A stretch of 64,000 nt of DNA from Aphanothece saxicola GSE-SYN-MK-01-06B (GCA_019359745.1 JAHHGT010000005.1:124001-188000); one strand, 5' to 3'; positions 15,564-24,964 are shown, counted from the stretch's first letter. The notes: generated by a model not told the origin, from the letters alone. Made by a program: numbers and translations.

Positions 15564-18500
15564 TGTTCGATGTCTTCCATCGCAACCGCCAGCTGCAGCT
15601 GCTCACCCTGCTGCTGGTGGTGGTCTGGGGGCTGTCGGCCCTGGTCACCCTGCCGCGGCTGGAGGACCCCCTGATCACCCAGCGCAACGCCCTGGTGGTC
15701 ACCGCCCTGCCCGGGGCCACGCCGGAGCGGGTCGAGTCTCTCGTCACCGAACCCCTCGAGGAGGCCCTGCTGGAGCTGGAGGAGGTGGACCACCTCGACT
15801 CCACCTCCTCCACCGGCACCTCGGTGATCGCCGTGAGCCTGAAGGAATCGATCCGCGAGGTGGCGCCGGTGTGGGGCAAGGTGCGCAGCAAGATCGATGA
15901 CGCCACCCCCGACCTGCCGCCGGAGGCCACGGACCCGGAGTTCCGCGACGGCAACATCGGCGCCAGCTCCCTGATCGTCGGCCTCACCTGGGAGCTCGAC
16001 ACCCCCCCCAACCTGGGCCTGCTGACCCGGCTGGCCGACGACCTGGCAAGCCGGTTGCGCGCCCTCCCCGGCACCGACCGGATCGAACTCAGCGGCGAAC
16101 CCGAGGAGGAGATCCGGGTGGAGATCGGCGCCCGGGAGCTGGCCCGGCTCGGCCTCACCCCGGGCGCGCTCGCCGAAAGGATCGCCGCCAGCGACGCCAA
16201 GGAGTCCGCCGGCCAGGTGCGGGGCGCCCGCAGCGCGCTGCTGCTGGAGGTGGATGGCGCCCTCGACTCCCTGGAGCGCATCCGCGCCATCCCGCTGCGC
16301 ACCGGCGACGACGGTGCCGGTGCCCGCCTGGGGCAGGTGGCCGCCGTCAGCCGCGGGGTGCGCCAACCCGCCTCCCGCCTGGCCCTGGTGCGGGGCCGTC
16401 CGGCGGTGGTGGTGTCGGCCACGGTGGCCTCCGGCTCCCGGGTCGACCTCTGGGCCCGCCAGGCCCGCGACCAGCTGGAGGCGGTGCGCGCCACCCTGCC
16501 CGAGGGCCTGGGGCTGCACACCGTGCTCGACCAGAGCCGCTACGTCCAGGAGCGTCTCGATGGGGTGATCGGCAACCTGGTCACCGGCTCGCTGCTGGTG
16601 GTGGCCGTGTCGGTGCTGATGCTCGGCGGCCGGGCGGCCCTGGTGGTGGGGGCGGCCCTGCCCCTGTCGGCCCTGATGGTGTTCGGCTGGATGCGGGTTC
16701 TGGCGGTGCCCCTGCATCAGATGTCGGCCACCGGGCTGGTGATCGCCCTTGGGCTGCTGATCGACAACGCCATCGTCGTGGTGGATGAGGTGCAGCAGCG
16801 GCTGCGCTCCGGCGACAGCCCCTCAGCGGCGGTGCGCCACTCGGTGCGGTACCTGCTGGTGCCGCTGCTGGCCTCCACCCTCACCACCGTGCTGGCCTTC
16901 GTGCCCATCGCCACCTCACCGGGGGCCACCGGGGAGTTCATCGGCACGATCGGGCTCACCGTGATCCTGGCCCTGGCCAGCTCCCTGTTCCTGTCCCTCA
17001 CGGTGATTCCGGCCCTCACCGCCCGGCTGCAGCCCTGGCAGCCCCTGGGGCCAGGCGTGGGCTGGTGGGAGCAGGGCATCACCCCGGTGCTTCTGGCCCA
17101 CCCCTACCGCCGCTCCCTGCTCCAGACCCTGCACCATCCCGGGCCGGGGGTGGCCCTCTGCCTTGTGCTGCCGCTGCTGGGGTTTCTGGCCTTCGGCAGC
17201 CTCGAACAGCAGTTCTTCCCCCCCACCAACCGCGACCAGTTCCAGATCGAGCTGCGGCTGCCCCAGCAGAGTGCCCTGGGGCGCACCGAGGCCCTGGCAA
17301 TAGCTGTACGGCAGCGGATCCGTCAGGACCCCCACGTCGACGACGTGCACTGGTTTCTGGGCGAGAGCGCGCCGGCCTTCTTCTACAACGTGATCGCCTC
17401 CGAGGAGAACGCCCCCCACTACGCCCAGGGCCTGGTGCAGCTGCGGGGGGCCGAAGGGGTGCGGCCCACGATCCGCTCCCTCCAGCAGGCGCTGGATCGG
17501 GAGTTCCCCGAGGCCCAGATTCTGGTGAAGCAGCTGGAGCAAGGGCCCCCCTTCGAGGCGCCGATCGAGCTGCGGCTGGAGGGGTCCGATCTGGAGCAGC
17601 TGCGCCGCAGCGGCGACGAGCTGCGCCGCCACCTGGCCCAGCTGGAGCCCGTGACCCACACCGCCGCCAGCCTGAGCGAGGCCCTGCCCCGTCTGGCCCT
17701 GGCGGTGGACGAAGAGCAGGCCCGCCGCAGCGGCCTCGACAACCGCGCCATCGCCCGCCAGCTCCAGGCTGGCCTCGAGGGCAGCGTCGGTGGTTCGATC
17801 CTGGAGGGGGTCACCACCGTGCCGGTGCGGGTGCGGGTGGCCGAGGCCCAGCGCAGCGATCTGGCGCAGGTGGCCTCACTGGATCTGGTCGCACCCGGCA
17901 GCGAGGCACCGATTCCCCTCGGGGCCCTGGCCGGGCTGCGGCTGGAGCCGGAGCTGGCCGCGATCGAACGGCGCGACGGGCAGCGGGTCAACACGGTGCA
18001 GGCCTTCCTGACGGCGGGGGCGCTGCCGGAGTCGGTGCTGCGGGACTTCCGCCGCCAGCTCGATCGGGAGGGCTGGCAGCTGCCGGCCGGGGTGAGCCTG
18101 GCCTACGGCGGCGAGGCCGATGCCCGCGGCGAGGCGGTCGCCAACCTGCTCTCCACGGTGGGCGTGCTGGCGATCCTGATGACCGCCACACTGGTGCTGT
18201 CCTTCCGCTCCTTCCGGATGGCCGCCCTGATCGCCTCGGTGGCGCTGCTGTCGGTGGGGCTGGCGGCCCTGGCCCTGAGGCTCAGCGGGTCACCCTTCGG
18301 CTTCACCGCCATCCTCGGCACCCTCGGGCTGATCGGGCTGGCGGTGAACGACGCGATCGTGGTGCTCACCGCCATCCGCACCGATCCGCTGGCCCGCAGC
18401 GGCGACCCTGCCGCCACCGCCGCGGTGGTGGAGCACGCCACCCGCCATGTGCTCGCCACCACGATCACCACCGTGGTCGGCTTCCTGCCCCTGATGCTCG

Positions 18501-18658
18501 ATCCCACCGGCTTCTGGCCGCCGCTGGCGATCGCGGTGTCCGGCGGCCTGGTGGGGGCCACGGCCCTGGCCCTCTACTACGTGCCGGCCGCCCACGGCCT
18601 GCTGGCGCGGGCTCATCGCCGCACCCGTTCCCAGGGCCTGCGGCCCGCAGCGCCCTGA
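15563..18658 (+). CDS. RND family efflux transporter permease
   Basis: A 1031-residue AcrB-type proton-driven exporter with two repeats of one plus five transmembrane helices and two large periplasmic loops. TM4 carries GLVIALGLLIDNAIVVVDEV, where the aspartate is the proton-relay residue. The second repeat has LGLIGLAVNDAIVVLTAI. The porter domain starts PRLEDPLITQRNALVVTALP. Length is normal and there is no frameshift. The substrate cannot be told from sequence; the divergent PadR gene suggests a phenolic or drug-like inducer (inference). It is translationally coupled to the adaptor gene. Confidence 0.95.
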   Translation: MFDVFHRNRQLQLLTLLLVVVWGLSALVTLPRLEDPLITQRNALVVTALPGATPERVESLVTEPLEEALLELEEVDHLDSTSSTGTSVIAVSLKESIREVAPVWGKVRSKIDDATPDLPPEATDPEFRDGNIGASSLIVGLTWELDTPPNLGLLTRLADDLASRLRALPGTDRIELSGEPEEEIRVEIGARELARLGLTPGALAERIAASDAKESAGQVRGARSALLLEVDGALDSLERIRAIPLRTGDDGAGARLGQVAAVSRGVRQPASRLALVRGRPAVVVSATVASGSRVDLWARQARDQLEAVRATLPEGLGLHTVLDQSRYVQERLDGVIGNLVTGSLLVVAVSVLMLGGRAALVVGAALPLSALMVFGWMRVLAVPLHQMSATGLVIALGLLIDNAIVVVDEVQQRLRSGDSPSAAVRHSVRYLLVPLLASTLTTVLAFVPIATSPGATGEFIGTIGLTVILALASSLFLSLTVIPALTARLQPWQPLGPGVGWWEQGITPVLLAHPYRRSLLQTLHHPGPGVALCLVLPLLGFLAFGSLEQQFFPPTNRDQFQIELRLPQQSALGRTEALAIAVRQRIRQDPHVDDVHWFLGESAPAFFYNVIASEENAPHYAQGLVQLRGAEGVRPTIRSLQQALDREFPEAQILVKQLEQGPPFEAPIELRLEGSDLEQLRRSGDELRRHLAQLEPVTHTAASLSEALPRLALAVDEEQARRSGLDNRAIARQLQAGLEGSVGGSILEGVTTVPVRVRVAEAQRSDLAQVASLDLVAPGSEAPIPLGALAGLRLEPELAAIERRDGQRVNTVQAFLTAGALPESVLRDFRRQLDREGWQLPAGVSLAYGGEADARGEAVANLLSTVGVLAILMTATLVLSFRSFRMAALIASVALLSVGLAALALRLSGSPFGFTAILGTLGLIGLAVNDAIVVLTAIRTDPLARSGDPAATAAVVEHATRHVLATTITTVVGFLPLMLDPTGFWPPLAIAVSGGLVGATALALYYVPAAHGLLARAHRRTRSQGLRPAAP

Positions 18659-18696
18659 ACCGGGCATTGTGAACGGCGGAACCACCATTTTCCCCC

Positions 18697-19737
18697 GTGC
18701 CTCCGCCCCTCGGCCGACGCCAGCTGCTCTCGCTCTCCGGCCTGGCCCTCGGAGCGGGTCTCTGGCAGCTCTGGAAGCCGTCCCCATCCCAGGCGGCCGG
18801 CGGCCTGGCCGCCCCGCCCCGCAGCGGCACACGCCTGGTGCTGATCAGCGACCTCAACAGCTCCTACGGCTCCACCACTTACATCGATGAGGTGCACCGG
18901 GGCGTGGCCCTGATCCCCTCCCTGCGCCCCGATCTGGTGATCTGCGCCGGCGACATGGTGGCGGGTCAGAAGGCGGGGCTGGGCCGTCAGCGGCTGGCCG
19001 CCATGTGGGCGGGCTTCGATCGCAGCGTTCTCAGCCCGCTGCGCCGCGCCGGGCTGCCGTTCGCGCCCGCCATGGGCAACCACGACGCCTCCGGCGCCAG
19101 TGCCGGAGGCCGCTTCCTGTTCGCCGACGACCGTGCCGAGGCGGCCCGCTTCTGGCGCGCGCGCCGGGACGGCCTCGGACTGCGCTTCGTTGACAGCGGC
19201 AACTTCCCCTTCCACTACGCCATCCGCCAGGACGACGTGGTCGTGCTGGTGTGGGATGCCTCCGCCGCCACCGTGCCGGCCGAGCAGCTGCGCTGGGCCG
19301 AGCGGATCCTGGCGGGCCCCGCCGCCCGCGCCGCCAGCCGGCGCCTGGTGGTGGGCCACCTGCCGCTGCGGGCCGTGAGCCAGGGGCGCGACCGCCCCGG
19401 GGAAGTGCTGGCTCAGGCGGCGGCTCTGCAGCAGTTGCTGGAGCGCCAGGGCGTGGAGGCCTACGTGAGCGGCCACCAGCACGCCTACTTTCCGGCCCGG
19501 CTGGGCCAGCTGGATCTGTTCCACCTCGGCGCCATGGGCAGCGGCCCCCGCCGGCTGATGGGCCAGAGCAGCACCCCCTTCCAGACCCTCACCGTGCTGG
19601 ATCTGGTCGGCAGCCCGCCGCGGCTGGTGGACACCAGCTTCGATCTGCGCACCCTGCGGCGCATCGACCTGCAACGGCTGCCCCGCTCGCTCCGCGATGC
19701 CGCCGGCCGGGTGCTGCCACGGCGGCCCAACGCCTGA
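18697..19737 (+). CDS. Metallophosphoesterase with Tat-type signal
   Basis: A 346-residue calcineurin-like phosphoesterase starting at GTG 18697. The start GRRQLLSLSGLALGAGLWQL has the twin-arginine pattern of Tat export. Metal-site motifs are ISDLNSSYG (with Asn where most have D-x-H), CAGDMV, MGNHDASG, VVGHLPL and SGHQHAYFP. All blocks except the altered first one are canonical. It likely acts outside the cytoplasm on phosphoester bonds; the substrate is unknown. It begins 38 bp after the RND pump gene, without clear coupling. Confidence 0.88.
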   Translation: MPPPLGRRQLLSLSGLALGAGLWQLWKPSPSQAAGGLAAPPRSGTRLVLISDLNSSYGSTTYIDEVHRGVALIPSLRPDLVICAGDMVAGQKAGLGRQRLAAMWAGFDRSVLSPLRRAGLPFAPAMGNHDASGASAGGRFLFADDRAEAARFWRARRDGLGLRFVDSGNFPFHYAIRQDDVVVLVWDASAATVPAEQLRWAERILAGPAARAASRRLVVGHLPLRAVSQGRDRPGEVLAQAAALQQLLERQGVEAYVSGHQHAYFPARLGQLDLFHLGAMGSGPRRLMGQSSTPFQTLTVLDLVGSPPRLVDTSFDLRTLRRIDLQRLPRSLRDAAGRVLPRRPNA

Positions 19738-19792
19738 GCTGGCGGGGCCAGCGCCGACAGTTCTATCGTCACCGCCATCGCAAGCCGACGTC

Positions 19793-19942
19793 ATGAAGCT
19801 GCCGGAAGGCTGGCGGATCTACGCCCTGGTCCTCGGACTGAACGTGCTGGCGCTCTCGCTCTGGTGGGTCGATCGCGACGCGGTGCCCCACCCCTCCGCC
19901 GGCGGCATGGGCGCCTGGATCGCCGCCCGCCTGGGGTCCTGA
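19793..19942 (+). CDS. Small single-span membrane protein
   Basis: A 49-residue ORF starting at ATG 19793: MKLPEGWRIYALVLGLNVLA, then LSLWWVDRDAVPH and a C-terminal GAWIAARLGS. One transmembrane helix is obvious (YALVLGLNVLALSLWW). No family is recognised. It fits exactly between the phosphoesterase and the META gene. Confidence 0.55.
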   Translation: MKLPEGWRIYALVLGLNVLALSLWWVDRDAVPHPSAGGMGAWIAARLGS

Positions 19943-19958
19943 GTTGCCCGTGATCACG

Positions 19959-20744
19959 ATGAACAGCCAACGCCTGGGGCTCTTGGTCACCCTGCTGGCC
20001 CTCCTGCCGGCGGCGCATCAACCCGCTGCGCTGGCGGTAACGCCCCCACCTTCCCCGCTGGAGGGGACCGCCTGGGTCCTGGAGCGGCTGGGGCAGCGCC
20101 AGCCCCAGAACGGCACCACCATCACCCTGCGCTTCGAGGCTGGCCGGGTGGCGGGCAGCGACGGCTGCAACCGTTTCGGCGCCCCCGTCACGGTCCGGGG
20201 AACGGGCCTGCAGGTGTCGTCCCGGGGCCTGAGCACCAAGATGGCCTGCCCGCCGGCGGTGATGCGGCAGGCGGAAGCCTTCCAGACGGCGCTCACCAGC
20301 AGCCGGGGGTTCCGCCTCGACGGCGAGCGCCTGCGGCTGCTCGCGGCCGACGGCCGGCCCCTGCTGGTGCTGGTGGCCCAGTCGCAGCGGCTGGTGGGCA
20401 GCACCTGGCGGGTGGCGGGGTTCAACAACGGCCGCCAGGCGCTGGTGAGCCCGATCCTGGGCACCAGCCTCTCGCTCCGGATCGTCAAGGCCGGCCAGCT
20501 GGCCGGCACGGCGGGTTGCAACCGCTTCACGGCGCCGGTGCGGCTGGAGGGCACCCGCCTGCGCATCGGCACCCCGGTGGCGACCAGAAAGCGCTGCGCC
20601 GGCGCCGGTGTGATGGAGCAGGAGCAGCAGTTCCTGGCCGCCCTGCCCACGGCCACCAGCCTGCGGCTCGAAGGCGAGTCCCTGGAGCTGCGCCGGGCCG
20701 ACGGCGCCATCGCCCTCAGCCTGCGGCGCGTTCCGGGGCCCTGA
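19959..20744 (+). CDS. Secreted tandem META-domain protein
   Basis: A 261-residue protein with a signal peptide (MNSQRLGLLVTLLALLPAAH, then QPAALA) and two META (HslJ-like) domains. The first has LEGTAWVLERLGQ, GSDGCNRFGAPV and STKMACP; the second has LVGSTWRVAGFNNGRQ, GTAGCNRFTAPV and TRKRCAGAG. The G-x-x-G-C-N-x-F block and the paired cysteines are the family hallmark. META proteins occur in envelopes and in heat or drug tolerance, with no known enzymatic role. I start at ATG 19959 rather than TTG 19944. Confidence 0.88.
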   Translation: MNSQRLGLLVTLLALLPAAHQPAALAVTPPPSPLEGTAWVLERLGQRQPQNGTTITLRFEAGRVAGSDGCNRFGAPVTVRGTGLQVSSRGLSTKMACPPAVMRQAEAFQTALTSSRGFRLDGERLRLLAADGRPLLVLVAQSQRLVGSTWRVAGFNNGRQALVSPILGTSLSLRIVKAGQLAGTAGCNRFTAPVRLEGTRLRIGTPVATRKRCAGAGVMEQEQQFLAALPTATSLRLEGESLELRRADGAIALSLRRVPGP

Positions 20745-20753
20745 GGACCGGGT

Positions 20754-21491
20754 ATGGATCTGCCAAGGGTGGTGTTCTTCGGTCGCACCGGGGCAGACGC
20801 CCTGGCGTTCTTCAACCTCGATCTGGCGGACTGGCGGGGCCGCCGAGTGCTCGATTGCCCGGGCGGACCCGGTTCCTTCACCGCCCTGGCCCGCGCCGCC
20901 GGGGTGGAGGGCGTGGCGGCCGATCCCCTCTACACCCTGTCGCTGCCGGAGCTGGAGCGCCGCTGCCGTGAGGACGTCGCCTTCACCATGGAGCGCCTGG
21001 CCCTGAGTCCGACCCTGCGCCCGGACTTCGACCAGGACCGGTTTCGCCAGGGAAAGATGGAGGCCCTCGAAGCCTTTCTGGCCGACCGCCGTGACCATCC
21101 GCAGGCCTACCGGGCCGCGGCGCTGCCCTCCCTGCCCTTCGAGGCGGCCAGCTTCGATCTGGTGCTGTCGGGCCATCTGTTGTTTTGTTATGCCCCGATC
21201 GCTGACGGCGGCCTCAGCGAACAGCCCGACTTCGACCTCGACTGGCACCGGCGCGCCCTGGCCGAACTGCTGCGGGTGAGCCGGCAGGAGGTGCGGATCT
21301 ATCCCGCCCACACGATCGAACGCCACCCCCGGGTGCATCCCTGGGTGGAGCCCCTGCTGGCCGGCCTGCCGCCGGGGTGGCAGGGGCAACTGGAGCCCAC
21401 CACCTACGACGAAGGCTTCGAGGGCGAGACGCCGATGCTGCGGCTGCGGCGCCACAGCGCCCCTGCCCCCAGCGGGCCAGGGGCTGCTTAA
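20754..21491 (+). CDS. SAM-dependent methyltransferase-like protein
   Basis: A 245-residue class I methyltransferase-fold protein. Motif I is VLDCPGGPGSFTALARAAG (D-x-x-G-G-P-G), followed by GVAADPLYTL as the acidic motif II, and a motif IV strand FDLVLSGHLLF. Unusually, a hydrophilic segment of about 70 residues separates motif II from motif IV. The substrate is unknown. It starts 9 bp after the META gene on the same strand, so the two may share a transcript. Confidence 0.8.
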   Translation: MDLPRVVFFGRTGADALAFFNLDLADWRGRRVLDCPGGPGSFTALARAAGVEGVAADPLYTLSLPELERRCREDVAFTMERLALSPTLRPDFDQDRFRQGKMEALEAFLADRRDHPQAYRAAALPSLPFEAASFDLVLSGHLLFCYAPIADGGLSEQPDFDLDWHRRALAELLRVSRQEVRIYPAHTIERHPRVHPWVEPLLAGLPPGWQGQLEPTTYDEGFEGETPMLRLRRHSAPAPSGPGAA

Positions 21492-21612
21492 TCACGAATC
21501 CCACACCAGATTTCGTAAATCTCGATACAAAAAGCGGGGAATGTAACGGGTCGTGGCTGGTTTCCGCCACGCGAGACACACTGACAAAAAACTGCACCAG
21601 GAGCGAATTCCC

Positions 21613-22323
21613 ATGACGTATCTGACCTGGAGGCGGGAGCTGGTGCGCTCCGCCATCGATCAGATGCTCGCTGCCACCGATCCCGACCGCGGCCCCTTCG
21701 GTGATGGGGGTGTGCTGTTCAACGCGATGATGCAGGACCTGAGCCAGAGCCTGCCGGCCCTGGAGATCGTGGCGGCCGCCGACGACATCCTCACCGCCCA
21801 CCGGGGCTTCTGTGAGGGGCGCAGCTGCGAGGTGGCCCAGGCCCTCAAGGTCTGCTTGTCCATGCCCGCGGAAAAGCAGGGCCTGGAACGGCGGCTCGTG
21901 CTGGACCGCGAGCGGGTGGAGCAGAACGCCCTCGGCCATGACGCCAACCTGCTGCTGGTCTGGGATGGCCGGCGAACCAGTCCCATCGAGGAGCTCGGCG
22001 TCGCCGCCCTGAGCGAGCGCTTCCCCTGCCAGGGCAGCGAGGCCCGCTGGAGCACCGGCGAGTTGGTGGCCCTGCTCGAGTCCCGTGCCCTGCAGTGCCG
22101 TCGCACCCGCGTGGCCCAGGAGATCGTGGCGGAAGATCCCGCCACCACCCCCTCCGGCGGCACCGTGGTGCTGGTGTTTCCCACCGACCCCGGCACGCGC
22201 CCGTGGGTCGCCACCGTGGCCGTGGCCCTGCCCACCGAGGAGCTTCCGGAGAGCGAACCCCCCACCCTCGACGGCTACCAGGCCATGCGGGTGCTGGTGG
22301 GTCCCACCAGCACCTCGGCATAA
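21613..22323 (+). CDS. Protein of unknown function
   Basis: A 236-residue soluble protein starting MTYLTWRRELVRSAIDQMLA. Segments such as GGVLFNAMMQDLSQSLPALE and ADDILTAHRGFCEGRSCEVA look helical and regular, and codon use matches the neighbours. I recognise no domain. The ATG at 21613 is preferred over one at 21553, because translation there would run through poor sequence (RHARHTDKKLHQ). Its last 49 bases overlap the converging ATP-grasp gene through a palindrome. Confidence 0.68.
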   Translation: MTYLTWRRELVRSAIDQMLAATDPDRGPFGDGGVLFNAMMQDLSQSLPALEIVAAADDILTAHRGFCEGRSCEVAQALKVCLSMPAEKQGLERRLVLDRERVEQNALGHDANLLLVWDGRRTSPIEELGVAALSERFPCQGSEARWSTGELVALLESRALQCRRTRVAQEIVAEDPATTPSGGTVVLVFPTDPGTRPWVATVAVALPTEELPESEPPTLDGYQAMRVLVGPTSTSA

Positions 22324-23234
22324 CGGCCGAAGGCCTCCCCCTCGCTGAGGAACAGCCGGGGGATCACCAGTTCACACTCCAGCAGCAGCAGCTCGCCGTC
22401 CTCGTCGCGGATCCCGTCGATGCGGGCGTAGGGCAGCACGCCGAAGCGCCGCCGCAGCCGCTCCTCCACCCCAGCGGCCCAGCACCGTTCCGCCGCACTG
22501 GCCTGCCGCAGTTGGTTGCGCCCCCCGAATCCTTCGTGGGCGATCCAGCCCCCCGCCGCCACGCTCTTTGCCACAGCGTGGGAGAACTCTCCGCCCAGGA
22601 ACACCGCGCTGAACTCCCCCTCCCGGCAGATCTGCGGCAGAAAGCGCTGCAGGCACACCTCCCCGTCCTGTGCCAGCCGCTCCAGCCAGCCATCGGCGTC
22701 GGCGGCCGCCACAGCCGTGCTGCCGTCGGCCGCGGTGACCGCCAGCCGCGGCCCCTCGCGGCGCACCCGGTAGGTGTGCCAGCTCCTGGCACCGATCGCC
22801 GGCTTGAGCACCGCCTCGCTCCAGCCGCACGCCTCCAGAAGCCCCGCCAACGAACCGCACCATCCGCGGGGCAGCCAGCGGCTGGGGATCAGGGCCACCC
22901 CCTCCCGCTCCAGCTGGGGCAGGTAATCCCTCTTGGTGTGGCCCGCCTGGATCACCGGCAGCGGATTGGCCAGCGGCACCCCCAGGCCCTCGAACTGTTC
23001 CGCCAGGGCGCTGATGCGGGCCAGGAAGTCGGGGTGGCGATGGCTGTCGCGACAGTCGCGCACGCTGACCCGATCGAAGCGCCCCCAGTCGTCGGTGGCG
23101 CCGTCGGTCAGCGATGGCAGGGGCACCAGCTCACTGGCGATGCCGCGCTCGGCCAGGAAGGCCCGCAGGGCCGGCGTCTCGTCGTGGATCCGCCCCAGGT
23201 GCAGCAGGGCGATCAGGCCGGCAGGATGCCCCAC
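22275..23234 (-). CDS. ATP-grasp family protein
   Basis: A 319-residue protein of the ATP-grasp fold, a class of carboxylate-amine/thiol ligases. Recognisable elements: PLPVIQAGHTKRDYLPQLER before the nucleotide site, AVLKPAIGARSWHTYRV (the conserved lysine strand), CLQRFLPQICREGEFSAVFL, and the metal-site LPYARIDGIRDEDGELLLLE followed by CELVIPRLF. Relatives belong to the RimK/glutathione synthetase-like group, with the substrate unknown. Its start overlaps the stop of the upstream gene by 22 bp, indicating an operon. Confidence 0.82.
   Translation of the reverse strand: MGHPAGLIALLHLGRIHDETPALRAFLAERGIASELVPLPSLTDGATDDWGRFDRVSVRDCRDSHRHPDFLARISALAEQFEGLGVPLANPLPVIQAGHTKRDYLPQLEREGVALIPSRWLPRGWCGSLAGLLEACGWSEAVLKPAIGARSWHTYRVRREGPRLAVTAADGSTAVAAADADGWLERLAQDGEVCLQRFLPQICREGEFSAVFLGGEFSHAVAKSVAAGGWIAHEGFGGRNQLRQASAAERCWAAGVEERLRRRFGVLPYARIDGIRDEDGELLLLECELVIPRLFLSEGEAFGRYAEVLVGPTSTRMAW
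22291..22313. repeat. Perfect 10-bp palindrome shared by two convergent gene ends
   Basis: GTGCTGGTGG, GTC, CCACCAGCAC form a 10-bp stem with a 3-base loop. It is coding on both strands, so both convergent proteins carry VLVGPTST near their C-termini. It could act as a two-way transcription stop, but there is no T-tract. Confidence 0.9.
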
Positions 23235-23611
23235 TCGCGCTTCACCTGCACGCTGGTGATCTCCCAGGCCTCTTCGGCCGCCACGACCGGGCCATGGTGA
23301 TCCACCGGCGCCAGGCCCCGCCTGGCGAATTCGTTCTGCAGCAACAGCTGGAACAGCACGCTCTGGGAGACCAGCCCGTTGAGGCGCTCCTCACCACCCA
23401 CCCGCTCCATCAACACCGGATGGCCCTGGCAATCGCGCAGGGCCCGCAGCTGCTGGTGAAGCCACACCCGCTCGTACTGGAGCATCGCGTCGTTGCAACG
23501 GGCCAGATTCTCCCGATAGCAGCTGGCATGGCACTTGATGGCCCCTTCCGACAGGCCCGCGGCGGCGCCGGCGTCCTTCAGAAGTTGCATCGCTTCGCTC
23601 AGGAAACTCAC
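23213..23611 (-). CDS. Protein of unknown function
   Basis: A 132-residue, mostly helical protein starting MSFLSEAMQLLKDAGAAAGL. Two cysteines near CHASCYREN and one at NDAMLQ/ RDCQGHP spacing give a weak metal-binding look, but no family is recognised. The reading frame overlaps the ATP-grasp start by 22 bp, so the two are probably made together and may act in one pathway (inference). Confidence 0.65.
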   Translation of the reverse strand: MSFLSEAMQLLKDAGAAAGLSEGAIKCHASCYRENLARCNDAMLQYERVWLHQQLRALRDCQGHPVLMERVGGEERLNGLVSQSVLFQLLLQNEFARRGLAPVDHHGPVVAAEEAWEITSVQVKREWGILPA

Positions 23612-23774
23612 GGTCGTTCACTGATGGCTCAGCAAACCTAGAAACGGCAACGGCCATTGCCCACGGACACCAGGCGACGGCAATGATCCTTAGCGCAGGA
23701 GAAGAAAAGCCAAAGCCTGTGGCGGTTGCTACATCCCTTTGGCGAGCACCGGCCGGGAGCCGCTGAGCCATTCT

Positions 23775-23813
23775 TCACAACCACTCGTCACAACCACTCT
23801 TCATAACCACTGC
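23775..23813 (-). repeat. Three 13-bp tandem repeats at the corA 3' end
   Basis: On the minus strand the units are GCAGTGGTTATGA, AGAGTGGTTGTGA and CGAGTGGTTGTGA, directly adjacent. The first contains the last codons and the TGA stop of corA; the other two are downstream copies of it. Confidence 0.85.
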
Positions 23814-24913
23814 TTGCGACGGAAAAAGAGGAAAAGACTGATCCCGATCACGAGCATCACCGCCCACACCGAATAGTACCCACCTCGCCACTCCAGCTCT
23901 GGCATCTCCTTGAAGTTCATGCCATACACACCGGCAATGAAGGTGAGCGGAATGAAGATTGTCGAGATGATTGTCAGCACCTTCATCACCTCATTCATGC
24001 GGTGGCTGAGGGTCGAGAGATAGGTGTCGTGCATGCCACCGAGGATGTCGCGGTGGGTTTCGACCAGATCAATGATCTGGATGCAGTGGTCGTAGAGATC
24101 ACGCCAGAACACCCGGCAATCGGCCGACAGCAGCGACGATTCGCCCTTGCAGATCATGGCCACCTCCTCGCGGATCGGCCAGACGGCCTTGCGCAGGCTC
24201 AGAATGGCCCGCTTGAGCCCGTGGATCTCCTTGATGTCGCCGGGATGGGGATCCTCCAGCAGCCGGTCATCCACCTCCTCGATGATGTCGCCCATCCGCT
24301 CCACAGCAAGGAAGTAATGGTCGACAACCGCGTCCATCAAGGAGTAGGCGAGGTAGTCGGCCTTCATCCAGCGGATCCGACCACTGGAGGAACGGATGCG
24401 ATCGCGCACCCCATCAAAGACATCGCCATCATCCTCGAGGAAGGAAATCACGAAGTGATCACCGAGGATCACGCTCACATGTTCGATATCAATGGTCTTG
24501 GTTTCTTCGTTGAAGGCGATCATCTTCAACACCATGAAGACGTAGCCCGGAAACTCCTCCACCTTGGGGCGCTGGGTGGTGTTGGCGATGTCCTCCAACG
24601 TCATCGGATGGATGCCGAAGCACTCCCCGAGGCGCTCCACCAGGTCGACGTCATGGACGCCACTGACGTTCATCCAGGTGATGCTGTCCTGGCGCACCAC
24701 ATCGGCGCAACTGCGCACCGACACATCCAGTTCTTCCGACCAGCCGTCACCGTCGTAGTGGAGGACATCGATCTGCACCTGTGCCAGCCGTTGCTCGCCC
24801 ACGAACACCACGGCACCCGGTGAGGATCCGGGCCTGATCCGCCTGCTGCGGATGCCGCTGCTGCCGGTGGCGCTGCGGAGGCGCTGGGACTGTCTCAAAG
24901 GCCTGGTCTTCAT
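23801..24913 (-). CDS. corA: CorA magnesium/cobalt transporter
   Basis: A 370-residue CorA channel. The large cytosolic funnel contains SWMNVSGVHDVDLVERLGEC and RPKVEEFPGYVFMVLKMIAF. The two C-terminal membrane helices flank the selectivity motif: LTIISTIFIPLTFIAGVYGM then NFKEMPE (the GMN signature), then YSVWAVMLVIGISLFLFF. CorA proteins assemble as pentamers for Mg2+ uptake. I start at ATG 24913; a TTG at 24931 adds six residues. The 13-bp tandem repeat covers the stop. Confidence 0.94.
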   Translation of the reverse strand: MKTRPLRQSQRLRSATGSSGIRSRRIRPGSSPGAVVFVGEQRLAQVQIDVLHYDGDGWSEELDVSVRSCADVVRQDSITWMNVSGVHDVDLVERLGECFGIHPMTLEDIANTTQRPKVEEFPGYVFMVLKMIAFNEETKTIDIEHVSVILGDHFVISFLEDDGDVFDGVRDRIRSSSGRIRWMKADYLAYSLMDAVVDHYFLAVERMGDIIEEVDDRLLEDPHPGDIKEIHGLKRAILSLRKAVWPIREEVAMICKGESSLLSADCRVFWRDLYDHCIQIIDLVETHRDILGGMHDTYLSTLSHRMNEVMKVLTIISTIFIPLTFIAGVYGMNFKEMPELEWRGGYYSVWAVMLVIGISLFLFFRRKQWL

Positions 24914-24964
24914 CGCCCGGCCCGGATGCAATGGAGTTCCTGGGAGCCTATCGGCATCCCATGT

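Noticed and set aside
14753..16717. 654-codon minus-strand open frame
   Set aside because: Antisense to the RND adaptor and pump genes, which have full family signatures.
19251..19796. 181-codon frame overlapping the phosphoesterase
   Set aside because: An out-of-frame shadow of the phosphoesterase gene, rich in G/R/P.
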